A DNA stretch of 64,000 nucleotides from Aeromicrobium piscarium (GCF_007421815.1 NZ_VLNT01000014.1:1-64000); one strand, 5' to 3'; numbered from the stretch's first letter, positions 42,758 to 51,486 are shown. Program-made: numbers and translations. The notes: a model not told the origin generated them from the letters alone.

Positions 42758-44143
42758 GTGGCTGTCACAGCGCGACATGCTGCCGTCCGTCGTTGGGATC
42801 CCCCCGCGACGGCCGTCGCCCTGGGCATCGCCCGGCGCGACATCACCCCGCCGGTCGGCATCCGGGCACGTAATTGGGGTGCGGCGCTCTCCGACGTCTC
42901 CACCGGCGTGCACGCGCCGCTCACCGCGACCGCCCTCGCGCTCGGCGACGGCGATCGGCCCGCCTATCTCGTCAGCCTCGACCTCGGCTGGTGGGCCAGC
43001 GCGGAGGACGAGCGCGCCCTGCGCGATATCGTGCTGGACCGGCTCGGAGCCGGCGAGGAACGCCTGCTCATCCACCTGATCCACACGCACGCGGGTCCCT
43101 CGGTGCGCACCGACGAGACCGACCTGCCCGGCGGCGAGCTGATCCCCGACTACATCGCGGCGCTCGCCGAGCACATCGTCGACGCGTGCGAGGAGGCAGC
43201 GCGGGCCCGTGTGCCCGGGCTCGTGACCTGGGCCTACGGCCGCTGCGACCTGGCAGTCAACCGCGACCTGCCCTGCGGCGACGGCACGGTCGTGGCCTTC
43301 AACCCCGGGACACCCGCGGACGACACCCTGCTCGTGGGGCGGATCACCGACGAGAACGACCGAGTGCTCGGCACGCTACTCAACTACGCCTGTCATCCCA
43401 CTACGCTCGCCTGGGACAACACCCTGCTCTCACCCGATCTGGTCGCCGGGGCGCGCGAGATCGTCGAGGCCGAGACCGGGGCGCCGTGCCTCTTCGTCCA
43501 GGGCGCCTCCGGGGACCTCGGCCCCCGGTACGGCTTCACCGGGGACCCGGAGGACGCCGACCGCAACGGACACGCTCTGGGCCACGCCGCGAGCGCCGCC
43601 CTCACCCTCATGCCGCCGCCCGGCACCGGGCTGGAACTCACACGCGTCGTGGAGTCCGGCGCCCCCGTCGGCGTATGGGAGCACCACCCCGCCGACGGGA
43701 TCGGGGGGCTGCGCTGCGAGCGGATCGAGGTCTCGATGCCGCTGGCCGGCCGCGTGGCCGAGCAGGACGCCGACCTTCCCGAGCACGTCGCGCAGGAGCG
43801 CGCCCGGCGCGCCGCCAGACTCCGCCGCGGGTACGTGGACGGGGACCGGGCACGGCATCCGGTCTGGGTCTGGCACCTCGGCCCCGCCGTCCTCGTCGCG
43901 CATCCCGGCGAGGCCTACTCCGCGCTGCAGACCGAGCTGCGCCGTCGCCACGTCGACCGCCCCGTGGTGGTGGCCAATCTGACCAACGGCCCGGGGCACG
44001 TCTACCTGCCCACCCGCGAGGCCTACGAGCGCGATCGCTATCAGGTCTGGCAGAGCGTCCTCGCCGCCGGCTGCCTGGAACGGCTCATCGAGGCAGCCGA
44101 CGAGCACATCGTCGAGACGGCCGCCGGGTCGGAGGACGCATGA
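42758..44143 (+). CDS. Neutral/alkaline ceramidase-like hydrolase
   Basis: A 461-residue protein related to the N-terminal catalytic domain of neutral/alkaline non-lysosomal ceramidases. It has ITPPVGI near the start, the zinc-site motif HLIHTHAGPS, LLNYACHPTTLAWDN, FVQGASGDLGPRYGFTG and the late WHLGPAVLVAHPGEAYSALQTELRR. It has neither a signal peptide nor the C-terminal domain of true ceramidases, and length is shorter than theirs. GTG 42758 has AGGA 7 nt upstream. It overlaps the sugar-acid dehydratase gene by 4 bp. An amidase or lactonase for a sugar derivative is more likely than a ceramidase here. Confidence 0.75.
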   Translation: MAVTARHAAVRRWDPPATAVALGIARRDITPPVGIRARNWGAALSDVSTGVHAPLTATALALGDGDRPAYLVSLDLGWWASAEDERALRDIVLDRLGAGEERLLIHLIHTHAGPSVRTDETDLPGGELIPDYIAALAEHIVDACEEAARARVPGLVTWAYGRCDLAVNRDLPCGDGTVVAFNPGTPADDTLLVGRITDENDRVLGTLLNYACHPTTLAWDNTLLSPDLVAGAREIVEAETGAPCLFVQGASGDLGPRYGFTGDPEDADRNGHALGHAASAALTLMPPPGTGLELTRVVESGAPVGVWEHHPADGIGGLRCERIEVSMPLAGRVAEQDADLPEHVAQERARRAARLRRGYVDGDRARHPVWVWHLGPAVLVAHPGEAYSALQTELRRRHVDRPVVVANLTNGPGHVYLPTREAYERDRYQVWQSVLAAGCLERLIEAADEHIVETAAGSEDA

Positions 44144-45858
44144 CCGGGAAGCTGCGCTCGAGCGCCTGGCTCGACGGGACCGACGAGGCGGCGCTGCTGC
44201 ACCGGGCCGCGCTGCGATCGGCCGGTGCGACACCCGACGGACGACCCGTGATCGGCATCGCGGACACCGCCAGCGACCTGAACCCCTGCAACCTGGGGCT
44301 GCGCGACCTCATCGATCCCCTCCGGAGCGCGATCGAAGACGCCGGCGGCACAGCCGTGGTGTTCCCGGTCATGTCCCTGGGCGAGGACCTCATGAAGCCG
44401 TCCGCCATGCTCTACCGCAATCTCGCCGCGATGGAGCTGGAGGAGACCGCGCGGGCCTACCCTCTCGACGGTCTGGTGCTGCTGGCCAACTGCGACAAGA
44501 CGGTCCCCGCCGCCCTCATGGCCGCCGCGAGCGCCGACCTGCCCGCCCTCCTGCTGCTCGGCGGTCCGCGGACGCCGGCGATGATGCGCGGACGCCGGCT
44601 GGGCAGCGGAACCGACCTGTGGCGGATGCTGGACGAACGGCGCACCGGCCGGCTCGGCGACGACGGATGGGCCGAGCTCGAGCACTGCCTGGGCACGACC
44701 ACCGGAGCCTGCAACACCATGGGCACCGCCTCCACGATGGCGCTGCTCACCGAGGCGCTCGCGATGACGCTCCCGGGTGCCGCCGGGCTGCCCGCCTGGT
44801 CCACGGAACTCGCGGAGCTGGCGACACGCACCGGCCGCCGGGTGGTCGAGATGGTGCGCGAGGACATCCGTCCACAGCGGGTCATCACGCAGGCGGGCCT
44901 GGACAACGCCCTGCGCGTGCTCGCCGCGGTCGGCGGATCGACCAACGCCATCATCCACCTGGCCGCGATCGCCGGCCGGCTCGGACTCGACGCGAGCCTG
45001 GACCACGCGGCCCGGATCTTCGCCGACATTCCCCTGCTCGCCGATGTCGAGCCGTGCGGGGCGAGGCTGATGCAGGACTTCGTGGCGGCCGGTGGCCTGG
45101 GCACGCTACTGAAGGCGCTCGGCGAACTGGCCGACCCGACCGCGCCCGCCGCGGACGGCCGAACGGTGGCGGACGTCGTCGCCGAGGCACCAGCCCCCGG
45201 CGAGGTCATCCGCCCGCGTTCGCGGGAGCTCGCCCCGGCACCGACGATGGCGGTCGTGCGCGGTTCGCTGGCACCGGACGGCGCGGTCATCAAGGTCGCC
45301 GCGGCATCCCGCGAGCTGCTGCGCCACACCGGCCCGGCGCGGGTGTTCTCGTCCTATGAGGACATGCGCGAGCGGATGGACGACGAGGCGTCCGCGATCG
45401 GCCCCGATGCGGTGCTCGTGATGCGGGGCTGCGGCCCCGTCGGTGCGCCCGGCATGCCCGAATGGGGCATGGTGCCGGTGCCCGAGCCGCTCGCCCGCGC
45501 CGGAGTGACCGACATGGTGCGGATCAGCGATGGCCGGATGAGCGGCACGAGCTTCGGCACCGTCGTGCTGCATGTCGCCCCGGAGTCCGAGGTCGGCGGC
45601 CCGCTCGCCCTCGTCGAGGACGGCGACCTCATCGCCCTCGACGTCCCCGCCGGCCGCATCGACCTGCTCGTCGACGGCACCGTGCTCGAACACCGACGAC
45701 AGGCGTGGTCGCCGCGCCCCTCGCCTCATCGTCGCGGCTGGCCCGCGCTCTATCGCGAACGCGTCCTCCAGGCTCCCGAAGGCGCCGACTTCGACGTGCT
45801 CGCCGCACCCACCCCAGACCGACGACGGGTCGTTCCGCCCGTCGTCGGCCGATCCTGA
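44140..45858 (+). CDS. IlvD/Edd-family sugar-acid dehydratase
   Basis: A 572-residue Fe-S dehydratase. The three cluster cysteines are at Cys50 (SDLNPCNLGL), Cys118 (LLANCDKTVPAALM) and Cys191 (TTGACNTMGTASTM). VGGSTNAIIHLAAIAGRLG and RISDGRMSGTSFGTVVLHVAPE complete the family pattern. The Cys118 motif with DKTVPA and the order of genes favour a pentonate/hexonate dehydratase over the branched-chain amino-acid enzyme IlvD. ATG 44140 overlaps the hydrolase stop by 4 bp. It would make a 2-keto-3-deoxy acid, the substrate for the next gene. Confidence 0.85.
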   Translation: MTGKLRSSAWLDGTDEAALLHRAALRSAGATPDGRPVIGIADTASDLNPCNLGLRDLIDPLRSAIEDAGGTAVVFPVMSLGEDLMKPSAMLYRNLAAMELEETARAYPLDGLVLLANCDKTVPAALMAAASADLPALLLLGGPRTPAMMRGRRLGSGTDLWRMLDERRTGRLGDDGWAELEHCLGTTTGACNTMGTASTMALLTEALAMTLPGAAGLPAWSTELAELATRTGRRVVEMVREDIRPQRVITQAGLDNALRVLAAVGGSTNAIIHLAAIAGRLGLDASLDHAARIFADIPLLADVEPCGARLMQDFVAAGGLGTLLKALGELADPTAPAADGRTVADVVAEAPAPGEVIRPRSRELAPAPTMAVVRGSLAPDGAVIKVAAASRELLRHTGPARVFSSYEDMRERMDDEASAIGPDAVLVMRGCGPVGAPGMPEWGMVPVPEPLARAGVTDMVRISDGRMSGTSFGTVVLHVAPESEVGGPLALVEDGDLIALDVPAGRIDLLVDGTVLEHRRQAWSPRPSPHRRGWPALYRERVLQAPEGADFDVLAAPTPDRRRVVPPVVGRS

Positions 45859-45869
45859 CTGGAGGCCCC

Positions 45870-46862
45870 ATGCCGACCACCACTCCCGCACTCGCCGGTG
45901 TGCTGCCCGTCCTGCAGACACCGTTCCGGCCGGACGGGTCCATCGACGCCGGCGAGCTCCGCCGCGAGATCGATTGGGCCATCGGCATGGGCGCCCACGG
46001 CCTCACCATCGGCATGGTCTCGGAGGTGCTGCGCCTGGCAACGGACGAGCAGGAGCAGCTCACCGAGATCGTCTGTGAGCACGGGGACCGGCTTGGGGTG
46101 CCGGTCGTGGCGAGCTGCGGGGCGGAGAGCATCCACACGGCGCGCCGGCTCGCCCGGCACGCCGAGCGCGCGGGCGCTCGCGCCGTCATGGCGATCCCCC
46201 CGCTGTCGGTCAGCCTGGGCGAGCAGCAGCTCTACGACTACTACGCGACCCTCATCGAGTCGACCCGACTCGGCGTCATCGTCCAGGACGCCAGCGGATA
46301 CGTCGGTCAGCCGCTGTCGATCGACCTCCAGGCACAGCTGTGTCGGACCTATGGCGAGCGGGTCTACTTCAAGCCCGAGGCGGCGCCGCTCGGTCCGCGG
46401 GTGAGCGCGCTGCGCGATGCGACGGACGGCCAGGCCCGGATCTTCGAGGGCACGGCGGGTGCCGCACTGGTCGACAGCTACCGTCGGGGTGCGATCGGCA
46501 CCATGCCCGGCACCGAGACCATCTGGGCCATCGCGGCGCTGTGGCGGGCTCTCGAGGCGGGCGACTTCGACACCGTCTACGCCGTGAACGGGCCGTTGGC
46601 GGGACTCGTCGCCCTGCAGTCGGGGCTCGACGCCTTCGTCGCGGTCGAGAAGCATCTACTGGTCCGCCAGGGCGTCTTCAGCTCTACGACGACGCGCGGA
46701 CCGGAGGGCTTCACTCTCGACCCGGAGACCCGCGCCGAGGTGGACGTGCTCTTCGACCAGCTCGCGCGGGCGACCGGCCGCGAGTCGATTCCCAGGCTGG
46801 AGACCTCGGCGGCGAACGAGGAGAATCGGGGCATGGACGTCCCGAGCACCGCGACACGATGA
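45870..46862 (+). CDS. DHDPS/NAL-family aldolase or dehydratase
   Basis: A 330-residue class-I aldolase-fold enzyme of the dihydrodipicolinate synthase/N-acetylneuraminate lyase family. The Schiff-base lysine is Lys168 in ERVYFKPEAAPLG. The usual GTTGE loop is replaced by IGMVSEVLRL (48-57). The conserved tyrosine of the YNxP motif is absent, with VIVQDASGYVG (137-145) in its place. The C-terminus carries an extra ~35 residues. ATG 45870 has GGAGG 4 nt upstream. After a sugar-acid dehydratase it most likely cleaves or dehydrates a 2-keto-3-deoxy acid. The missing Tyr makes the exact reaction uncertain. Confidence 0.8.
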   Translation: MPTTTPALAGVLPVLQTPFRPDGSIDAGELRREIDWAIGMGAHGLTIGMVSEVLRLATDEQEQLTEIVCEHGDRLGVPVVASCGAESIHTARRLARHAERAGARAVMAIPPLSVSLGEQQLYDYYATLIESTRLGVIVQDASGYVGQPLSIDLQAQLCRTYGERVYFKPEAAPLGPRVSALRDATDGQARIFEGTAGAALVDSYRRGAIGTMPGTETIWAIAALWRALEAGDFDTVYAVNGPLAGLVALQSGLDAFVAVEKHLLVRQGVFSSTTTRGPEGFTLDPETRAEVDVLFDQLARATGRESIPRLETSAANEENRGMDVPSTATR

Positions 46863-48244
46863 CCGACCGATCGGCCGCTGTCCCGGCCGCCGCTCTCGCC
46901 GAGCTCACCTCGCGACTGCCGCCCGGCAGCGTCGTCACCGACCCCGACGTGCTGGGCTCCTATACCCGCGACCGAGAGCTGTGGGCGCCGGCGCACCCGC
47001 CCGGTGCCGTCGTCCGGCCGGCGGAGACCGAGCAGGTCGCGACCGTGCTGCGGTGGGCATCCGAGCACGGCATCGCCGTGGTGCCCCGCGGAGCCGGATC
47101 GGGCCTGACCGGAGCGGCCAACGCGCTGGCCGGCAGTGTGGTGCTGTCGCTCGAGGCGATGGATCGGGTCCTCACGATGGACCGGGACGACCACTACGCG
47201 GTCGTGCAGCCCGGTGTCGTGACGGCGGATCTGAAGCGCCTCGCCGCCGCCGAGGGCCTGCGCTACGCACCCGATCCCGGATCGGCCGAGTTCTGCACGA
47301 TCGGCGGCAATGTGGCGACGAATGCCGGTGGCCTGTGCTGCCTGAAGTACGGCGTCACGCGCGACGCGGTGCTCGGCCTCGAGGTCGTGCTCGCCGACGG
47401 ACGGACCCTGCGGGCCGGCGGGCGCACCGTCAAGAACGTCGCGGGCCTCGACCTCGTCGGCCTGTTCGTCGGCAGCGAGGGGCTGCTGGGAGTCGTCACC
47501 GAGGTGACCGTCCGGCTCCATCCGGCGCCACTCGCTCTGGGCACTCTCGTGGCGACCTTCGACGACCTGACGGCGGCCGGTCGTGCCGTCGCACGAGTGC
47601 TCGCCGCGGGCCGTCCCAGCATGTGCGAGCTGATGGACGCGCCGACCCTGCGGGCCGTCGAGGCCTTCCGCCCGAGCGGCCTGGACACCGACGCCGCCGC
47701 CTTGCTGCTCGTCCAGACCGATGACGGCGATGCCGAGGCCATCGCCCGCTGCGCCCAGGCGTGCGAGGAGGCCGGGGCGGCATTCGTGATGACGACGCAC
47801 GACGCGGCCGAGGCCGAGATGCTGACGATGGCCCGCCGGACGGCCGTGGACGCCCTCGAGGCGCGAGGTCGCTGGATGCTGGAGGACGTGTGCGTGCCGC
47901 TGTCCGCCGTACCCGAGCTGGTGGCCGGCTGCCAGCGGATCGGCGAACGCCACGGGGTGACGGTGGCGTGCTTCGGCCATATCGGCGACGGCAACATGCA
48001 CCCCACGGTGATCTTCGCGCCCGACGATGCCGATGCGGAGCGCCGGGCTCAGCTCGCGACCCACGACGTGGCGAAGCTCGGACTGCGGCTCGGCGGCACG
48101 GTCACCGGCGAGCACGGAGTCGGGCAGGCCAAGCGCGACGCGATGGCCGAGCAGGTCGGACCGTTGCACCTCGACGTGCAACGAGCGATCAAGCGGGCCC
48201 TGGATCCCGCTGGGATCCTCAACCCCGGCAAGTCCCTCGGCTGA
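46859..48244 (+). CDS. GlcD-type FAD-linked 2-hydroxyacid oxidase
   Basis: A 461-residue flavoprotein of the GlcD/D-lactate dehydrogenase (PCMH-type FAD) family. The FAD-binding segment is VVPRGAGSGLTGAANALAGSVVLSLEAMDRV. TIGGNVATNAGGLCCLKYGVTRDAVLGLEVVLADG follows, and the C-terminal GHIGDGNMHP and GTVTGEHGVGQAKRD are the substrate-site histidine motifs. It overlaps the aldolase gene by 4 bp and ends the operon. It would oxidise glycolate or lactate made by the pathway. No GlcE/GlcF partner is nearby. Confidence 0.88.
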   Translation: MTDRSAAVPAAALAELTSRLPPGSVVTDPDVLGSYTRDRELWAPAHPPGAVVRPAETEQVATVLRWASEHGIAVVPRGAGSGLTGAANALAGSVVLSLEAMDRVLTMDRDDHYAVVQPGVVTADLKRLAAAEGLRYAPDPGSAEFCTIGGNVATNAGGLCCLKYGVTRDAVLGLEVVLADGRTLRAGGRTVKNVAGLDLVGLFVGSEGLLGVVTEVTVRLHPAPLALGTLVATFDDLTAAGRAVARVLAAGRPSMCELMDAPTLRAVEAFRPSGLDTDAAALLLVQTDDGDAEAIARCAQACEEAGAAFVMTTHDAAEAEMLTMARRTAVDALEARGRWMLEDVCVPLSAVPELVAGCQRIGERHGVTVACFGHIGDGNMHPTVIFAPDDADAERRAQLATHDVAKLGLRLGGTVTGEHGVGQAKRDAMAEQVGPLHLDVQRAIKRALDPAGILNPGKSLG

Positions 48245-48248
48245 CCTC

Positions 48249-48336
48249 GTGGCGGTACGTCATCAACCCCAACCGGGCCTGATGACGTTGATGAACTACC
48301 GCCACTATCGGCGAAAGGTTGACCACCTACCGCCAC
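48249..48336. repeat. Intergenic repeat family A, copy 3
   Basis: GTGGCGGTACGTCATCAAC (48249-48267) and GTTGATGAACTACCGCCAC (48287-48305) pair over 17 of 19 positions. A further direct copy, GGTTGACCACCTACCGCCAC, ends at 48336. It fills the gap between the convergent oxidase and SDR genes. Confidence 0.8.
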
Positions 48337-48348
48337 GGGCCGAGGGAT

Positions 48349-49098
48349 TCAGTCGGCGTGGGTGGAGAAGCGCGCGGACCAGCCGCCGTCGACAGCGACC
48401 GACTCGCCGCTGACGAACGAGCCGTCGTCGGACAGCAGGAAGGCGACCACCGCCGCCACCTCCTCGGGCTCAGCGAGCCGGCCCGCCGGCGAACCTCCCG
48501 CGAGCCCGCGTTCGGCCGCCGCCGGGTCGGGCTGGGCGGCGAGGCTCGCCTCGAGATGCGGTGTGCGCACCGCCCCCGGCGCGACGGCATTGGCACGAAT
48601 CCCCCGCGCACCGTAGCTGACCGCGATGCTGCGGGTCAGCGCATCGACACCGCCCTTGGTGAACTCGTAGGCGGCGTGATCGACGTGACTGGCGCGACCG
48701 TGGATGGAGCCGACGTTGACGATCGCACCGGGCGTGCCCTGGTCGAGGAAGGCGCCGACCGCGGCCGAACAGCCCCAGATATAACCCAGCCCGTTGACCT
48801 CGACGACCGATCGCACGAGTTCGTCGTCGAGATCGTGCAACGGCGTCAGCCGGGTGATGCCGGCGTTGTTGACCCAGCCGCCGAGTGGTGCCAGCGCCAT
48901 CGCCACGGCGGCCGCTGCCCGGTGGGCGTCGACATCGGCGCTGTCGCCGGTCACCACATCGGCGCAGACATCGCGCATCGCGTCGTCCGGCTCGCGCTCC
49001 AGGCCGACGACGATCCATCCGTCGTGGTGCAGGCGCCGCGCGATCGCCCGGCCGATCCCGCGGGCGGCACCCGTGACGACGACGCTGCGCTGGCTCAT
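48349..49098 (-). CDS. Short-chain dehydrogenase/reductase
   Basis: A 249-residue classical SDR. Cofactor loop TGAARGIG (9-16), NNAG in WVNNAGITRL, catalytic Ser in NVGSIHG and Tyr-Lys in AAYEFTKGG, with a PGAVRTP tail motif. It overlaps the FAH-family gene by 4 bp. In this context it is a candidate aldose dehydrogenase or 2-keto-3-deoxy-acid 4-dehydrogenase. Confidence 0.88.
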   Translation of the reverse strand: MSQRSVVVTGAARGIGRAIARRLHHDGWIVVGLEREPDDAMRDVCADVVTGDSADVDAHRAAAAVAMALAPLGGWVNNAGITRLTPLHDLDDELVRSVVEVNGLGYIWGCSAAVGAFLDQGTPGAIVNVGSIHGRASHVDHAAYEFTKGGVDALTRSIAVSYGARGIRANAVAPGAVRTPHLEASLAAQPDPAAAERGLAGGSPAGRLAEPEEVAAVVAFLLSDDGSFVSGESVAVDGGWSARFSTHAD

Positions 49099-49955
49099 AC
49101 CTGTGTCGCCGCCACGCGCTGGCGCTGCCGGCCGAGTCCCTCGCCGCCGAGCTCCATGACGTCTCCCGGCCGCAGGTACACCTGCGGATCCAGGCCCATG
49201 CCGACACCCGGCGGCGTACCGGTGTTGATCAGATCGCCGGGCTCCAACGTCATGAACTGGCTGATGTAGTGCACGATCGTGGCCGGGCCGAAGATCATGG
49301 TCGCCGTCGATCCGTCCTGGCGGCGCTCACCGTTGACGTCCAGCCACAGGCCGAGATCCTCGACATCGTCGAACTCGTCAGGGGTGGCCAGCCAGGGGCC
49401 ACAGGGGTTGAAGGTCGGCGCCGACTTGCCCTTGAGCCACTGACCGCCGCGTTCAAGCTGATAGGCGCGCTCGCTCACGTCGTTGCTGAGGACGTAGCCG
49501 GCGATCGCCTCCGTCGCGGCCCGCTCGTCGGCCAGATAGGTGACCTGACGACCGATGACGATGCCGAGCTCGACCTCCCAGTCCGTCTTCTGCGAGCCGG
49601 GCGGGATGAGCACGTCGTCATCGGGGCCGACGAGGGTATTGGGTGACTTGGAGAACAGGATCGGCTCGTCGGGCACGGCCTGGCCGGTCTCGGCGGCGTG
49701 GTCGCTGTAGTTGAGCCCCACGCACAGGATCTGGTGGGGACGGGCGATGGGGGCGCCGATGCGCTCGTCGCCCAGCGGCCGGACGGCGCCGGCGGCCACG
49801 CGTTCGGCCACGACGTCCCGCAACCGCTCCACGCCGCCGCCGGCGAAGAACGCGGCGTCGATATCGCCGACGACATCGCCGACCTCGACGATCCCGTCGT
49901 CGACGCGGACGACGGGCCGCTCCTCACCGGGTTGTCCGAGTCGCATCACACGCAT
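49095..49955 (-). CDS. Fumarylacetoacetase-family hydrolase (2,4-diketo-3-deoxy-acid hydrolase-like)
   Basis: A 286-residue FAH-family enzyme. ILCVGLNYSDHAAETG, GPDDDVLIPPGSQKTDWEVELGIVIGR (metal-binding acids) and YVLSNDVSERAYQLERGGQWLKGK are family features, with GDLINTGTPPGVGMG near the end. The N-terminal layout (MRVMRLGQPGEERPVVRVDDG) and the CVGLNYxDHAAE motif are like bacterial 2,4-diketo-3-deoxy-L-fuconate/rhamnonate hydrolases. Those yield pyruvate and a hydroxy acid. ATG 49955 has GGAGG 4 nt upstream and overlaps the IclR 3' end by 10 bp. Other C-C hydrolases of the family remain possible. Confidence 0.85.
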   Translation of the reverse strand: MRVMRLGQPGEERPVVRVDDGIVEVGDVVGDIDAAFFAGGGVERLRDVVAERVAAGAVRPLGDERIGAPIARPHQILCVGLNYSDHAAETGQAVPDEPILFSKSPNTLVGPDDDVLIPPGSQKTDWEVELGIVIGRQVTYLADERAATEAIAGYVLSNDVSERAYQLERGGQWLKGKSAPTFNPCGPWLATPDEFDDVEDLGLWLDVNGERRQDGSTATMIFGPATIVHYISQFMTLEPGDLINTGTPPGVGMGLDPQVYLRPGDVMELGGEGLGRQRQRVAATQV

Positions 49956-50749
49956 GGTGCCTCCAAGGGGTCGTTGAGGGGCCGCGACGCGGCCACGATG
50001 GTGTCGACGCGCTCGGTGAGGGCGCGAAGCGGGGTACGGCTGGCGACCGAGCTGACGCTGATCGCCCGTGCGTGGGCGATGGGCCGGGCGTCGTCGTACG
50101 GGACGGCGAGGCAGCACACGCCCAGCTCGCTCTCCTCGTCCTCGGCGGCCCAGCCGCGTTCGCGGGCCGCGGCCACCTCCTCGACGAGCCGGCCGGGGTC
50201 GGTGATCGTGTGGGGTGTGCGGGTGGTCAGGGACTGCTCCGCGGCCCAGGCCCTGACGCCGTCGTCGTCGAAGGTGTCGGCCAGGAGGATCTTGCCGAGC
50301 GCCGTGGCATGCGCGGGGTTGCGGCCGCCGATCGTCGAGGTGAGCTGGATGCCCCCGGTCGTGGGCACGACCTTCTCGCGGTAGACCACCTCGCGTCCGT
50401 CCAGCACGGCATAGTGGGCCGTCTCGCCGAACTCGCGAGTGAGCGAGGCGAGCCGGTCGCGCACGCCCGCGGTCTCGGGGCGGGCGTCGTGAAAGGAGAA
50501 GGCGAGCCGGAGGAGACCGTCGCCGAGGGCGTAGCGGCCGTCGGGAGCCTGGGCGGCGAGTCCGGCGCGCTTCAGCGAGGCGAGCGCGCGGTGCACGGTC
50601 GGCTTGGCCGAGCCGAGCTCGCGAGCGAGGTCGTCCAGGCCGACCCCGTCGGGATGGTCGCCGAGACGCACCAGCGCGGCGAGGACACGGTCCGCGCCGA
50701 CGAGGCGCTGGGACTCGGTCGCGTCGGGCGCTGGGAGGTCTGCGGACAT
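49946..50749 (-). CDS. IclR-family regulator (second)
   Basis: A 267-residue IclR regulator. The winged helix is GADRVLAALVRLGDHPDGVGLDDLARELGSAKPTVHRALASLKRAGL; the effector domain contains NPAHATALGKILLAD and ESELGVCCLAVPYDD. The last residues end in APCV inside the next gene's start region. The ATG at 50749 lies 7 nt after TATTAT, so the mRNA may be leaderless. It heads a three-gene operon with the FAH-family hydrolase and an SDR and faces another SDR. Confidence 0.9.
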   Translation of the reverse strand: MSADLPAPDATESQRLVGADRVLAALVRLGDHPDGVGLDDLARELGSAKPTVHRALASLKRAGLAAQAPDGRYALGDGLLRLAFSFHDARPETAGVRDRLASLTREFGETAHYAVLDGREVVYREKVVPTTGGIQLTSTIGGRNPAHATALGKILLADTFDDDGVRAWAAEQSLTTRTPHTITDPGRLVEEVAAARERGWAAEDEESELGVCCLAVPYDDARPIAHARAISVSSVASRTPLRALTERVDTIVAASRPLNDPLEAPCV

Positions 50750-50750
50750 A

Positions 50751-50785
50751 TTCCAAATAATAGACTAGGATTTTGTTAAATGGAA
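50751..50785. promoter_or_regulatory. Divergent promoter with IclR-like half-sites
   Basis: TTCCAAATAA (50751-50760) and TTAAATGGAA (50776-50785) form an inverted repeat with 8 of 10 matching pairs and TTCCA/TGGAA ends, a form common in IclR-family operators. The repeat encloses TATTAT on the minus strand (complement of 50757-50762), a -10 for the iclR gene 7 nt from its ATG. TTCCAT lies 17 bp further upstream. Repressor binding would cover both start regions. Confidence 0.55.
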
Positions 50786-50802
50786 CGCTAGGAGGAGCTC
50801 AT

Positions 50803-51486
50803 ATGACCGAGTCGCGCATCGCGCTCGTCACCGGAGGCGTCAGCGGCCTGGGAGAGGCCAGCGCCGCCCGGCTCGCGGACGAGGGGTACCGGGTCGTCAC
50901 CGCGGACATCGCCGAGGGCGCCGACCATCACGTCGACGTCACCGATGCGGCATCGGTCGACCGGCTGGCCGGGGAGGTGGGCCCGGTCGACGTGCTGATC
51001 AACAGCGCGGGCATCGTGGGCCCCAACGCGCCGCTGTGGGAGGTCGACCCGACGGCCTGGGAACGGACCTTCGCCGTCAATGCCCTCGGGACGTTCCTCA
51101 TGTGCCGCGCCGTTGTGCCGGGCATGCGCGAGCGCGGTTGGGGAAGGATCGTCAACTTCGCCAGCATGGCCGGGAAGGACGGCAACCCGAATCTCTCGGC
51201 CTACTCCGCCTCCAAGGCGGCGGTGATCGCCCTGACCAAGTCGCTCGGCAAGGAGCTCGCGACGAGCGGCGTGCTGGTCAACGTCGTCACGCCGGCGGTG
51301 ATCGAGACGCCGATGAACGCCACCACGGCACCCGACGTCCTCGCGCACATCACCGGCCTGATCCCGATGCGCCGCCTCGGGCGGGCCGAGGAGGTCGCCG
51401 AGCTCGTCGCCTGGCTGGCCACCGAGCGGTGCAGCTTCTCGACCGGGGCCGTCTACGACATCAGCGGCGGCCGAGCCACCTACTGA
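50803..51486 (+). CDS. Short-chain dehydrogenase/reductase (second)
   Basis: A 227-residue classical SDR. TGGVSGLG cofactor loop, NSAGIVG, Ser in NFASMAGKDG, Tyr-x3-Lys in SAYSASKAAV, and a TPAVIETPMN tail. The ATG at 50803 follows GGAGGAG. It resembles the ketoacyl-reductase/2-keto-3-deoxy-fuconate 4-dehydrogenase branch. Being divergent from the IclR-hydrolase operon, it is likely to supply the diketo acid for that hydrolase. The product assignment is inference. Confidence 0.87.
   Translation: MTESRIALVTGGVSGLGEASAARLADEGYRVVTADIAEGADHHVDVTDAASVDRLAGEVGPVDVLINSAGIVGPNAPLWEVDPTAWERTFAVNALGTFLMCRAVVPGMRERGWGRIVNFASMAGKDGNPNLSAYSASKAAVIALTKSLGKELATSGVLVNVVTPAVIETPMNATTAPDVLAHITGLIPMRRLGRAEEVAELVAWLATERCSFSTGAVYDISGGRATY

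Noticed and set aside
42874..44139. Upstream extension of the IlvD/Edd frame
   Set aside because: The extension is an Arg-rich alternate frame of the ceramidase-like gene; the ATG at 44140 with the 4-bp overlap gives the proper dehydratase start.
48249..48336. Possible small CRISPR-like array
   Set aside because: The repeated units are short, inverted as well as direct, unevenly spaced and found singly elsewhere; there are no cas genes and no spacers of constant length.
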